This document shows positions 10,710 through 21,700 of a stretch of 64,000 nucleotides of DNA, in pieces. The stretch covers positions 186,001 through 250,000 of the forward strand of contig CAWBAO010000004.1 in NCBI GenBank assembly GCA_963786945.1. The letters are read 5' to 3'. Position 1 is the first letter of the stretch. The number at the start of each line of letters is the position of its first letter. The notes under the pieces were generated by a model. That model was not told the origin of the DNA. It saw nothing but the letters and a program-made list of their open reading frames with translations, and searched no databases. Origin of the DNA: JADKCZ01 sp963786945 (GTDB taxonomy: Bacteria; Myxococcota; Myxococcia; Myxococcales; Anaeromyxobacteraceae). The position numbers and the translations under genes were made by a program.

Positions 10710-11486
10710 GTGCTCATCGCGCTCATCCCCTGGTTCGTGCTGCCCAGCCTCAGCCTCGGTCCCTTCACGCTCCAGTCCTTCGGCCTGCTGTCGGCGGCCG
10801 GCATCCTCCTCGGCATGCAGGTGGCGGCGCGCGCCGCGGGTCGCGACGGGCTCGACCCGAAGGTGGTCCTCGACTTCTCGGTGGTGGCCGTGGTGGGCGG
10901 CCTGCTCGGCGGCCACGCCGCCCACCTCGTCTTCTACCACCCGGAGGAGCTGGCCGACCCGGTGCGGATCCTGAAGGTCTGGGAGGGGCTCTCCTCCATG
11001 GGCGGGCTGGCCGGCGCCATCCTCACCGCCGCCGTCTGGTTCCGCCGCCGCGGGCTGCGCTTCGCGCCGTTCGCCGACGCCTACGCGCTCGGGCTGGCGC
11101 CGGGCTGGGCCGTCGCGCGGCTCGGCTGCTTCTCGGTCCACGACCACCCCGGCGTGCGGAGCGACTTCTGGCTGGCGGTCGACTTCCCCGGCGGTCCGCG
11201 CCACGACCTCGGGCTCTACGAGGCCATCCTGCTCTTCGCGCTGGCGGCCCTGCTCTTCGCGCTGCGCCGCCGCCGGCTGCTGCAGGGACGGCTCCTGCCG
11301 CTGCTGGGGGTCCTCTACGGCGTGGGGCGCTTCCTGCTCGACTTCCTGCGGGCCCGGCCTGGCGACCTGGCCTACGCGGACGGCCGCCAGCTGGGGCTCA
11401 CCTTCGCGCAGTGGTTCGCCATCGGGCTGGTGGCGTGGGGCGCCACCCGGCTGGCGCGCCCGCCGACCACCGAGGTGCGGCCGTGA
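10710..11486 (+). CDS. Divergent prolipoprotein diacylglyceryl transferase (Lgt)-like protein
   Basis: The 258-residue polytopic protein follows the Lgt plan: LGPFTLQSFGLLSAAGILLG, VWEGLSSMGG, ARLGCFSVHDHPG and a C-terminal FLLDFLRARPGD. Classical Lgt transfers diacylglycerol to lipoprotein cysteines. Two landmarks are altered: the usual SFHGG histidine is Met (SSMGG), and the Asn of GRIGNF is Cys (ARLGCF). The Arg of that motif and the C-terminal Arg remain. It may be a paralogue with changed activity. It starts with GTG and overlaps the downstream thioredoxin gene by 4 bp, suggesting coupled expression and an envelope role. Confidence 0.72.
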   Translation: MLIALIPWFVLPSLSLGPFTLQSFGLLSAAGILLGMQVAARAAGRDGLDPKVVLDFSVVAVVGGLLGGHAAHLVFYHPEELADPVRILKVWEGLSSMGGLAGAILTAAVWFRRRGLRFAPFADAYALGLAPGWAVARLGCFSVHDHPGVRSDFWLAVDFPGGPRHDLGLYEAILLFALAALLFALRRRRLLQGRLLPLLGVLYGVGRFLLDFLRARPGDLAYADGRQLGLTFAQWFAIGLVAWGATRLARPPTTEVRP

Positions 11487-12043
11487 GGGAACCCAGGACG
11501 CCGCCGGGAGGCTGGCGGGCCCGGCTGGCCGGGCTGGAGGAACGGCGCTGGTTCCGCTGGGGCGGGCAGGCGCTGGTGCTGCTCATCGCCGTGGTGGGAA
11601 TCGGCCTGGTCCAGACCCGCCACCACCTCGGCGGGGGCGAGCGGCCGGCCGCCACCTTCCGGACCCTCGACGGCGAGACGGTGACGCTGGCCTCGCTGCG
11701 CGGCCGGCCGGTGGCGCTGGCCTTCTGGGCGCCGTGGTGCGGGGTCTGCGCCGCCCAGTCGGGCAACCTCTCGCGCGCGGCCCGCTGGGCGGGCGGCCGG
11801 GCCCGCGTGGTCTCGGTGGCCACCGCCTTCGGCGACGTGTCGGAGGTGCGGGCCTACATGAAGGACCACGCGGTGGAGTACCCGGTGCTGCTGGGCGACG
11901 AGGAGACGGTGCGCGCCTTCCGGGTCGAGGCCTTCCCCACCACCTACTTCCTCGACGCCGAGGGGCGGATCACCGGCTCGGTGGCCGGCTACACCACCAC
12001 CGCCGGCCTGCTGGCGCGGCTGCTCTGGCCGTCATGGCCGTGA
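11483..12043 (+). CDS. Membrane-anchored thioredoxin-like protein
   Basis: The 186-residue protein has a short cytoplasmic N-terminus, one transmembrane helix (WGGQALVLLIAVVGIGLV, about 27-44) and a periplasmic redoxin domain. The domain has FWAPWCGVCAAQ with the CGVC active pair, the cis-Pro of AFPTTYFLD and a terminal helix. CGVC-type membrane thioredoxins of the TlpA/ScsD kind handle disulfide exchange, cytochrome c maturation or copper stress. Its GTG overlaps the Lgt-like stop (GTGA). The following cupredoxin gene, with its own promoter, makes a metal-stress role reasonable but unproven. A perfect 9-bp hairpin covers its stop codon. Confidence 0.82.
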   Translation: MREPRTPPGGWRARLAGLEERRWFRWGGQALVLLIAVVGIGLVQTRHHLGGGERPAATFRTLDGETVTLASLRGRPVALAFWAPWCGVCAAQSGNLSRAARWAGGRARVVSVATAFGDVSEVRAYMKDHAVEYPVLLGDEETVRAFRVEAFPTTYFLDAEGRITGSVAGYTTTAGLLARLLWPSWP

Positions 12044-12058
12044 CCGGAGCGGTCACGG
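12038..12058. promoter_or_regulatory. Perfect inverted repeat: terminator or enhancer site
   Basis: CCGTGACCG and CGGTCACGG flank a GAG centre, overlapping the thioredoxin stop. There is no T-run. Its centre lies about 105 nt upstream of the start point predicted from the sigma-54 element at 12127-12143, a usual place for an NtrC-type enhancer. Either reading fits the sequence. Confidence 0.4.
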
Positions 12059-12126
12059 TGTGGCGGCCGCCGGCGGGTCGTCCGCCCGGATGCGGCCCAC
12101 CGCTGGCGTCCCGGGCATCTCGGGCC

Positions 12127-12143
12127 CGGCACGCCCGTTGCTT
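12127..12143 (+). promoter_or_regulatory. Sigma-54 (-24/-12) promoter of the cupredoxin gene
   Basis: CGGCACGCCCGTTGCTT matches the TGGCACG-N4-TTGCT consensus except for the first base. The GG (12128-12129) and GC (12140-12141) pairs are spaced exactly 12 nt apart. The predicted start point is near 12153, about 40 nt before the ATG at 12193. Confidence 0.7.
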
Positions 12144-12192
12144 CCAGACCTGGCACATGAGCGCCTCGACCCCGGGGCGCCCCGACCCGGAG

Positions 12193-12597
12193 ATGAAGAC
12201 CATGAGCCTGAAGACCCTCGCCGCCGCTGCCTGCCTCCTCGCCCTCTCGACCCTGCCCACCCCCGCGCGGGCCCAGCACGACCACGGCACGGGCCACCAG
12301 CCGCCCGCCACCGCACCGGAGGCCCAGCAGGCGGGGAAGGCCATCGAGATCCAGGTGACCGGTGAGGGCTTCGTCCCCGCCAGCATCAAGGTCCGCAAGG
12401 GCCAGAAGGTCCGGCTGGTGGTGACGCGCAGGACCGACCGGACCTGCGCCACCGAGATCGTGATCAGGGACCAGGGCATCAACCGGAAGCTGCCCCTCAA
12501 CCAGCCGGTCACCGTCGAGTTCACGCCGGTGAAGAGCGGCCAGATCCGCTACGCCTGCGGGATGGACATGATCTCCGGCGTCATCGTGGTCGAGTAG
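12193..12597 (+). CDS. Periplasmic cupredoxin-domain protein
   Basis: The 134-residue protein has a signal peptide (MKTMSLKTLAAAACLLALS, cleaved near ARAQ), a His-rich spacer (HDHGTGH) and a cupredoxin fold with GFVPASIKVRKGQ, RTCATEIVI, FTPVKSGQIRYACGMDM and a final VIVV strand. The Cys/Met/His residues of CATEIV and YACGMDM are those expected to hold copper. Such single-domain proteins often accompany copper exporters. An in-frame ATG at 12157 would place extra residues before the signal peptide, so 12193 is preferred. A sigma-54 promoter precedes it, and the NtrC regulator gene is convergent and directly abuts its stop. Confidence 0.85.
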   Translation: MKTMSLKTLAAAACLLALSTLPTPARAQHDHGTGHQPPATAPEAQQAGKAIEIQVTGEGFVPASIKVRKGQKVRLVVTRRTDRTCATEIVIRDQGINRKLPLNQPVTVEFTPVKSGQIRYACGMDMISGVIVVE

Positions 12598-13993
12598 TCA
12601 TCGCGCCTTGAAGTCGTCCGACCGGATCCCGTGGCGCTTGAGCAGCCGGTGCAGGCTCTCGCGGGCCATGCCGGCCCGCTCGGCCGCCCTGGTCACGTTG
12701 CCGTCCAGGTCGCGGAGGAGCGCCACCAGGTAGTCCCGGGTGACGCGGTCGCGCGCCAGGTCGACCGCCTCGCGGTAGGGCATCCTGGCCAGCTGCTCGG
12801 CCGGGATGGCCCCCTCCTGGCTCCCCCTGACGTCGGCGGGCAGGTCCCGGAGCTGGATGGCCTGGCCTTGCGCCACCGCCACGGCGCGCTCGATGGCATT
12901 CTCGAGCTCCCGGACGTTGCCGGGCCACGGGTAGCCGGTGAGCACCCGGAGCGCGTCCGGATCGAAGGTGGTGATGGGGCGCCCCAGGACCTGGGCGTGC
13001 TTCTCCAGGAAGTGGCTGGCCAGCAGCGGGACGTCCTCGCGCCGCTCGCGCAGCGGCGGCAGGACGACCGGGAAGACGTTGAGCCGGTAGAAGAGATCCT
13101 CGCGGAAGCGCCCGGCCTGCACCTCGGCCTTGAGATCGCGGTGGGTGGCGGCGATGACGCGGACGTTCACCCTGATGGGCGTGGTGTCGCCGACCCGGCG
13201 AGCCTCCTTCTCCTGGAGCACGCGGTTCAGCTTGACCTGGACCGGCAGCGGGCAGCTCGCCGATCTCGTCGAGGAAGATGGTCCCGCCCTCGGCCTCCTC
13301 GAAGAGGCCGCGCTTCATGCCGGCGGCGCCGGTGAAGGCCCCCTTGGCGTGGCCGAAGAGCTCGCTCTCCACCAGCTCCGCCGGCAGGGCACCGCAGTTC
13401 ACCGGCACGAAGCGGCGGTCCTTGCGGGCGCTGTGGTAGTGGACGGCCCGCGCCGCCAGCTCCTTGCCGGTGCCGGTCTCGCCGGCGAGCAGGACGGTGA
13501 TGTCGAGCCTGCTGGCCTGCTCCAGGAGCGTGTAGACGTCGCGCATCCTGGCGCTCATGCCGACCAGGTTGTGGAAGGAGGAGACGCCCTCCACCTCGCG
13601 TCGCAGGGTGGCCGCCTGCTCCTTGAGCCGCTTCCGCTCCAGGGCGCGGGCCACCACCAGGCTGGCGTCGTCCGGATCGAAGGGCTTCTGGAGGTAGTCG
13701 TAGGCCCCCTGCTTCATGGCCTCGACCGCGTCGCCGACGGTGGCATAGGCGGTCATCATGATCACCTCGGTCTCGGGTGCCCGGGCCTTCACGGCGCGCA
13801 GCACCTCGAACCCGTCGGCGCCCGGCATCCGCAGGTCCGTCACCACCACGTCGAAGTGCTGCGAGGCCACCAGCGAGATGGCCCGGCCGCCGTCGGCCGC
13901 CGTGGTGAGCTCGTAGCCGTCGCCGAGGATGCGCGCGAAGAGCTTGACGATGTTCTCCTTGTCGTCGACCACCAGGATGCGGGCGCGTTCCAT
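12598..13993 (-). CDS. NtrC-family sigma-54 response regulator, frameshifted
   Basis: The protein has a receiver domain (ILVVDDKE, VVVTDLRMPG with the phospho-Asp, MMTAYAT, YLQKPFD), a AAA+ domain with Walker A GETGTGKE and the sigma-54-contacting GAFTGA loop, and a Fis-type HTH (NVTRAAERAGMARESLHRLL). The frame breaks at 13250-13252. An extra base in a GGG run (CCC in the gene) turns the expected ELPLPVQVKLNRVLQ into another frame, after which the conserved sequence resumes to the stop at 12598. The total length is 465 codons plus one base. It pairs with the upstream kinase gene (2 bp apart) and probably activates the cupredoxin and cusC sigma-54 promoters on either side. Confidence 0.85.
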
Positions 13994-13995
13994 GG

Positions 13996-15444
<1,449 letters not shown>

Positions 15445-15480
15445 GGGGTTCCTTCCGGAAGCATCGGCCGGGCCATGACC

Positions 15481-15510
15481 GAGGCGGCCCCTGGGCGGCC
15501 CAGCCGCCTC
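15481..15510. promoter_or_regulatory. Long imperfect inverted repeat in the kinase-cusC divergent region
   Basis: GAGGCGG pairs with CCGCCTC and CTGGGC with GCCCAG around a single G, with a CCC bulge. It lies between the divergent kinase and cusC genes, and could be a leader structure for the kinase mRNA or a protein-binding site. Confidence 0.4.
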
Positions 15511-15538
15511 TCCTCGGCGGGGGGCCTGTGACCCGCGC

Positions 15539-15553
15539 GGCTACAGTGTAGCC
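15539..15553. promoter_or_regulatory. Candidate enhancer (UAS) palindrome upstream of cusC
   Basis: GGCTACAGTGTAGCC is a perfect 7-1-7 palindrome. Its centre is about 137 nt upstream of the start point predicted from the sigma-54 element at 15657-15673, the normal distance for an NtrC-family dimer site. Confidence 0.55.
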
Positions 15554-15656
15554 CCGAGCGCGGCTCCGCGCGCCTTCCGGGCCGGAAGGGCCGGAAGCGA
15601 TCGGCCCCTGGCGCGAGAAACATCCGCTTGGGGCCCTTTCGGCGGTTAGGACTCGC

Positions 15657-15673
15657 TGGCACGGTGGGTGCTT
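15657..15673 (+). promoter_or_regulatory. Sigma-54 (-24/-12) promoter of the cusCBA operon
   Basis: TGGCACGGTGGGTGCTT matches TGGCACG-N4-TTGCT at all but one consensus base. The GG (15658-15659) and GC (15670-15671) pairs are 12 nt apart. Initiation would fall near 15683, very close to the ATG at 15688, so the start codon may instead be the ATG at 15691 or the leader is very short. Confidence 0.65.
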
Positions 15674-15687
15674 CGGAGGTGGCCTCC

Positions 15688-17106
15688 ATGATGACTCCAG
15701 TTCACCTGACGATCTCGGCGCTGGTCCTGGCCGCCTCGGTCCAGGGCCCGCCGGCCGATCCTCCCGCCCCGGCCCCCCCGGCCGACCCCGTCCTCGCGGA
15801 GCTCATCCGGGAGAGCCTGGCCCGCCGCCCCGAGCTCCGCCAGGCCGACGCCCTGGTCAGCGCCGAGCGCGAGCGCGTGCCGCAGGCCGGCGCCTGGCAG
15901 GATCCCGTCCTCTCCCTCGGCCTCCAGAACGACGGCTTCAACGGGCTCCAGATCGGCACCATGCCGACCAGCTACTGGCAGGTGATGGTCACGCAGCCGC
16001 TCCCCTGGCCCGGCAAGCTCGGGCTGCGCACCGACGTGGCCTCCACGGGCGTGCGCATCGCCGAGGCCTCGGTGTCGCGGGCCCGGCTCACCGCCGAGGC
16101 CGACGTCCGGCGGGCCTACCTGGACCTGCTGCTGGTGCGCGACCGGCTGGCGCTGCTCACCAGGCTGGAGTCGCTCTGGACCAAGGCCGAGGGGCTGGCG
16201 CGGGCCCGGTACGAGTCCAGTGAGGGATCGCAGTCGGACATCCTGCGCTCCCAGCTCGAGCGCAACCGGCTGCGGCAGCGCCGCTGGGCCCTCGAGGCCG
16301 AGGAGCGGACCCGGGTGCAGGCCATCAACCGGCTGCGCGCGCATCCCCTCGATGAGCCATTCCCGACCACCGCCTCGGTCGCGACCCAGGCGCTCCCCGA
16401 CCTGCCCGGCGACGCGGCGGCCCTGGCCGACGCCGAGCAGCGCAGCCCGGAGCTCATGCTGTCGCGGCTCCAGGCCGAGCGTGCCATCCAGCAGGTGGCG
16501 GTGGCCCGGCGCGACCGGTACCCCGACCTCGCCGTGACCGCGGGGCTCATGCCCCGCGGCGGCCTCGAGCCCATGTGGCTGGCCAGCGTCTCGATGACCC
16601 TGCCCATCTTCTCGGGCTCGAAGCAGTCGCGGGCCGTCGCCGAGAGCGAGGCCCGGGCAGCGGCGAGCGACGGCGGGGCCGAGGCCGTGCTCCAGGTCCT
16701 CCGCCTGCGGGTCCAGGATCGCCAGGCCCAGCTCGCCAACCTCCTCGAGTCGGCCCACCTCTACCAGGACGGGCTCATCATCCAGTCACGGGCCACCGCC
16801 GAGAGCACCTTGAGCCAGTACCGGGTCGGCCGGGTCACGTTCGCCTCCGTCCTCGAGGCCATCGCCGGGGTCATCGGCGACGAGGACGGCTACCTGCAGA
16901 CCGTCGCGGCGGCGCAGCGCATCGCCATCGCGGCCGGCGAGGTCAGCCTCGATCCGGTCGGGGGCGGCGCGGTCGGCCTGTCGAGCGGGTCGATGGGCGG
17001 ATCCGGCGGTGGGGGCGGCGGCGCCCCGGCAGCGGCCGGCGCGTCCGCCTCGAGCGCCGCCGACACCGGCTCCTCCTCCTCCTCCTCCTCCATGAACAAG
17101 ATGTGA
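15688..17106 (+). CDS. TolC-family outer-membrane efflux protein (CusC-like)
   Basis: The 472-residue protein begins with a signal peptide after ATGATG at 15688, preceded by GGAGGT. It has two outer-membrane-efflux repeats rich in Arg/Ala/Glu coiled coil, with AEADVRRAYLDLLLVRDRL in the first and a matching long helical segment (LRLRVQDRQAQLANLLESAHLY) in the second. The C-terminus is a Gly/Ser-rich low-complexity tail including six consecutive Ser. The protein should form the outer-membrane channel of the tripartite pump whose adaptor and permease follow directly (13 bp, then a 4-bp overlap). The sigma-54 promoter in front implies regulation by the divergent two-component system. Confidence 0.85.
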   Translation: MMTPVHLTISALVLAASVQGPPADPPAPAPPADPVLAELIRESLARRPELRQADALVSAERERVPQAGAWQDPVLSLGLQNDGFNGLQIGTMPTSYWQVMVTQPLPWPGKLGLRTDVASTGVRIAEASVSRARLTAEADVRRAYLDLLLVRDRLALLTRLESLWTKAEGLARARYESSEGSQSDILRSQLERNRLRQRRWALEAEERTRVQAINRLRAHPLDEPFPTTASVATQALPDLPGDAAALADAEQRSPELMLSRLQAERAIQQVAVARRDRYPDLAVTAGLMPRGGLEPMWLASVSMTLPIFSGSKQSRAVAESEARAAASDGGAEAVLQVLRLRVQDRQAQLANLLESAHLYQDGLIIQSRATAESTLSQYRVGRVTFASVLEAIAGVIGDEDGYLQTVAAAQRIAIAAGEVSLDPVGGGAVGLSSGSMGGSGGGGGGAPAAAGASASSAADTGSSSSSSSMNKM

Positions 17107-17119
17107 CCCCGGGGCACCG

Positions 17120-18709
17120 ATGACCATCGAGAACGAGCCGACGAAGAGCACCACCTCGCGCCAGCCGGGGCGCAACCTCGCCTTCGCGCTGGTGGCCCTG
17201 GCCAGCGTCGCGCTGGGCAGCGGGGCGACCTTCCTCCTCGTCCGGCCTGGCGGGGATGGCCATGGCCACGCCGGCGAGCCGCCCGGCGCCGCCGCGGCCA
17301 AGGTCCAGTACCAGTGCCCCATGCACCCGACCATCGTGCAGGACCACCCCGGGGACTGCCCGATCTGCGGCATGAAGCTGGTCCCCATGGCCGCGGCCGC
17401 CGGGGTGCCCTCCTCGCCGGCGCCCTCGGCGACCGGCGAGGTCCTGTACCAGTGCCCCATGCACCCGACCGTCCAGCAGCATCACCCGGGCGACTGCCCG
17501 ATCTGCGGGATGAAGCTGGAGAAGGTCGATCCGAGCGGCGCCTTCGAGGTCCCGCCGGGAGCCCGCAAGATCGTCTTCTACCGCTCCCCCATGGATCCCA
17601 GGAAGACCTCGCACACGCCGCGCAAGGACGAGATGGGCATGGACTACCTGCCCGTCTACCTGGACGAGCTCCAGGGATCCGGCCCGGCCGCCGGCCTGGT
17701 GACGGTGAAGATCGACCCGGCGCGCCAGCAGCTCATCGGCCTGGTGACCGCCCAGGCCGGCCTGGGAGCGATCGGCGGCGCGCTGCGGACCACCGGCCGG
17801 GTGGCCGTGGACGAGACCCGCGTCCACCGCGTCAACGTGAAGTTCGGCGGCTTCGTCGAGCAGGTCCAGGCCGACTTCATCGGGCAGCAGGTGCAGCGTG
17901 GCGAGCCGCTCTTCTCCATCTACAGCCCGGAGCTGCTGGCCGCGCAGAACGAGCTGCTGCTCGCCCTGAGGACGCGGAAGGACCTGGCCTCGGCCGGGAG
18001 GCTCGCCACGGACGGCGACGACCTGGCGGCCTCGGCGCGCCGCAAGCTCCAGCTCTGGGACGTCCCGGCCGCCACCGTGGCGCGCATCGAGGAGACCGGC
18101 CAGGCGGAGCGCACCATCACCGTCCTCTCGCCCGCCAGCGGCGTGGTGGTCAAGAAGGAGGTCGTGCCCGGCATGCGGATCGAGGCCGGCGGCATGCCCT
18201 ACGAGATCTGGGACCTGACCTCGGTCTGGGTGCTGGCCGACGTCTACGAGACCGACCTGCAGCACGTGAAGGTGGGGGCGCCCGCCACGCTCACCTTCAA
18301 GGCCCTGCCGGGCAAGGAGTACCAGGGGCGGGTCGCCTTCGTCGATCCGGTCCTGGACCCCAGGACCCGCACCGCCAAGGTCCGGATCTCGCTCGCCAAC
18401 ACGGGCGCGGTGCTCAAGCCGGAGATGTTCGGCGAGGTGGTCCTGAGGACGGCGCCGCGCCAGGCCCTGCGCATCCCCGCCGACGCCGTCATCGACTCCG
18501 GGACGCGCAGCGTGGTCTTCGTGGCGCTGGGCGACGGCAAGTTCCAGCCCCGGGTGGTCCGCCTCGGCGCCAGCGACGGCGACTTCGTCGAGGTGCAGGA
18601 CGGCCTGGCCGCCGGCGACACCGTGGTGACCCGCGCCAACTTCCTGGTGGACTCGGAGTCCCGCTTGAAGGCCTCCCTGCAGGCGCTCAGCGGGGGCCAG
18701 TCGCCATGA
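17120..18709 (+). CDS. RND efflux periplasmic adaptor with heavy-metal-binding domains (CusB-like)
   Basis: The 529-residue adaptor has an N-terminal membrane anchor (about 19-41), two near-identical heavy-metal-binding modules (YQCPMHP..DCPICGMKL at about 64-90 and 110-133) and a third degenerate copy (FYRSPMDP..EMGMDYLPVY, about 153-180). The membrane-fusion body with barrel-sandwich and beta-barrel parts follows. The Cys/Met/His modules bind soft metals such as Cu(I) and Ag(I). The third copy lacks the cysteines but keeps Met residues, like the metal-relay N-terminus of CusB. It hands metal to the permease encoded by the next gene, whose ATG overlaps this stop. Confidence 0.9.
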   Translation: MTIENEPTKSTTSRQPGRNLAFALVALASVALGSGATFLLVRPGGDGHGHAGEPPGAAAAKVQYQCPMHPTIVQDHPGDCPICGMKLVPMAAAAGVPSSPAPSATGEVLYQCPMHPTVQQHHPGDCPICGMKLEKVDPSGAFEVPPGARKIVFYRSPMDPRKTSHTPRKDEMGMDYLPVYLDELQGSGPAAGLVTVKIDPARQQLIGLVTAQAGLGAIGGALRTTGRVAVDETRVHRVNVKFGGFVEQVQADFIGQQVQRGEPLFSIYSPELLAAQNELLLALRTRKDLASAGRLATDGDDLAASARRKLQLWDVPAATVARIEETGQAERTITVLSPASGVVVKKEVVPGMRIEAGGMPYEIWDLTSVWVLADVYETDLQHVKVGAPATLTFKALPGKEYQGRVAFVDPVLDPRTRTAKVRISLANTGAVLKPEMFGEVVLRTAPRQALRIPADAVIDSGTRSVVFVALGDGKFQPRVVRLGASDGDFVEVQDGLAAGDTVVTRANFLVDSESRLKASLQALSGGQSP

Positions 18710-21700
18710 TCAAGGCCATCATCCGCTTCAGCGCCGAGAACCGGTACCTGGTGGTGGCCGCCACCCTGGTGGCCCTGATGGGCGCCTGGTGGTCGATGAG
18801 GAACATCCCGCTGGACGCGCTGCCGGACCTCTCCGACACCCAGGTGATCGTCTACTCGAAGTGGGACCGGAGCCCGGACATCATCGAGGACCAGGTCACC
18901 TACCCCATCACCACGGCCCTGCTCGGCGCGCCGCGGGTCAAGGCCATCCGCGGGTTCTCCGACTTCGGCTTCAGCTACGTCTACGTCATCTTCGAGGACA
19001 ACACCGACATGTACTGGGCCCGCACCCGCGTGCTCGAGTACCTCTCCAAGATCCAGCCGCAGCTGCCGGCCGGCGTCAGCACCGAGCTCGGCCCGGACGC
19101 CTCCAGCGTCGGCTGGGTCTTCCAGTACGCCCTGGTCGACAGGTCCGGGGCCCACTCCTCGGACGAGCTGCGATCGTACCAGGACTGGAACCTGCGCTAC
19201 GCCATCCAGAGCGTCCCCGGGGTCTCCGAGGTGGCCACGGTCGGCGGGCAGGTCCGGCAATACCAGGTCACCGTCAACCCCAACTCGCTGGCCGCCTACA
19301 AGCTGTCGCTGGAGACCGTCATCAACGCGGTCCGCCGCGGCAACAACGACGTGGGCGGGAGGCTGGTCGAGCTGTCGGGGCGCGAGTACATGGTCCGCGG
19401 CCGCGGCTACGTGAAGTCCATCGCCGACCTCGAGTCCCTGGTCCTCCGGGCCGAGGGCGGGACCCCGGTCACGGTGAAGGACGTGGCCACGGTGGCCATC
19501 GGCCCCGAGATGCGCCGCGGCATCGCCGACTACGACGGGGAGGGCGACGTGGTGGGCGGCATCGTGGTGATGCGCTCGGGCGAGAACGCGCTCAACGTCA
19601 TCAACCGGGTCAAGGCCAGGCTCGAGGAGATCAAGCCCTCCCTCCCGAAGGGGGTCGAGGTGGTGACCACCTACGACCGCTCCGAGCTCATCGACCAGGC
19701 CATCGAGACGGTCAAGGGGAAGCTCATCGAGGAGATCATCGTGGTCTCCATCATCATCCTCGTCTTCCTCTGGCACATCCCCAGCGCCATCATTCCCATC
19801 GTCACCATCCCGGTGAGCGTGGCCCTGGCCTTCATCCCCATGTACTTCATGGGGCTGAACGCCAACCTCATGTCGCTGGCCGGCATCGCCATCTCCATCG
19901 GCGTGCTGGTGGATGGCGCCATCGTCGAGGTGGAGAACGCCTACAACAAGATCCACCTCTGGGACGCCGGCGGGAGGAAGGAGGACTTCCACAAGGTCCG
20001 GCTCGAGGCCCTGCTGGAGGTGGGGCCCGGCGTCTTCTTCTCGCTGCTGGTCATCGCCGTCGCCTTCATGCCGGTCTTCACGCTGGTCGACCAGGAGGGG
20101 CGGCTCTTCCGGCCCCTGGCCTACTCCAAGAACCTGGCCATGGCCATCGCCGCCTTCCTGGCCATCACGCTGGACCCGGCCATGCGGATGATGTTCGCCC
20201 GCATCGATCCCTTCCTGTTCCGCCCTCGCTGGCTGGCCTGGATGGCCAACCAGGCGTTCGTGGGCAGGTACCACTCGGAGGAGAAGCACCCCATCAGCGC
20301 CTTCCTCCACCGGATCTACGAGCCGCCCTGCCGCTTCGTGCTGCGCCACCCCCGGGCGACCATCGCCGCCGCCGTCCTCCTCGTCGCCACCACCGTCCCC
20401 GTCTACCTGCAGCTCGGCGCGGAGTTCATGCCGCCGCTCCGGGAAGGGACCATCCTCTACATGCCCTCGGCGGTTCAGCCCGGCATGTCGGTGGCCGAGG
20501 CGCAGAAGGCGCTGCAGGTCCAGGACAAGATCCTCATGACCTTCCCCGAGGTGGAGCGGGTCTTCGGCAAGGCCGGCCGCGCCACCACCTCGACCGACCC
20601 GGCCCCCTTCACCATGATGGAGACCACCATCATCCTGAAGCCGGAGCTGGAGTGGCGCGACCGGAAGCGCTGGTATTCCTCCTGGGCGCCGGACTGGGCC
20701 AAGGCCGTCCTGCGCCCCTTCTGGCGCGACCGCATCACCGAGGACGACCTCAAGAACGAGATGGACGCAGCGCTCCAGCTCCCCGGCATCTCCAACGCCT
20801 GGACCATGCCCATCCGCGGGCGGCTCGACATGCTCTCCACCGGCATCCGCACGCCGGTCGGCATCAAGGTGAGCGGCGCCGACCTCAAGACCATCGAGCA
20901 GACCGCCCGGGAGATCGAGGCGGTGGTCCAGAAGGTCCCCGGGACCCGCAGCGTCTACGCCGAGCGGGTGGCGGGCGGCTACTTCCTCGACTTCGTCCTC
21001 AAGCGCGACCAGCTGGCCCGCTACGGCCTCTCGGTGGACGACGCCAACATGATGGTCATGACCGCGGTCGGCGGCGACAACCAGACCACCACCGTCGATG
21101 GGACGGGAGCGGTACGGGGTGAACGTCCGCTACGCCCGCGACTACCGCGAGGACCTCTCGGCGCTCCGGCGGGTGCTGCTGCCGCTGCCGGGCGGCCAGG
21201 GGCAGATCCCCATGGAGGAGATCGCCGACGTGCGAGCTGGTGCAGGGGCCGTCGATGATCCGCGACGAGAACGGCCTGCTGGCCGGCTACGTCTACGTGG
21301 ACTTCGACACCTCGAAGATCGACGTGGGCAGCTACGTCGACCAGGCCAAGAAGGCCGTCGCCGGCGGCGTCACGCTCCCGACCGGCTACAGCCTGGCCTG
21401 GAGCGGCCAGTACGAGAACATGCTGCGCGTCAAGGAGCGGCTCAAGCTCATCCTGCCGATCACGCTGGTGCTGATCTTCGCCCTGCTCTACATGAACACC
21501 AGGAGCGCGGTGAAGGCCTCCATCGTCATGCTGGCCGTCCCCTTCTCGGCCGTCGGCGCGGTCTGGCTCATCTGGGCGCTCGGCTACAACGTCTCCATCG
21601 CCGTCTGGGTCGGCATGATCGCGCTCATGGGGCTCGACGCCGAGACCGGGGTCTTCATGCTCCTCTTCCTCGACCTCTCCCACGACGAGGCCCGGGCGGC

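Noticed and set aside
15459..15475. Sigma-54-like element on the minus strand before the kinase gene (TGGCCCGGCCGATGCTT)
   Set aside because: It has two mismatches and would start transcription about 5 nt before the ATG, cutting off the ribosome site.
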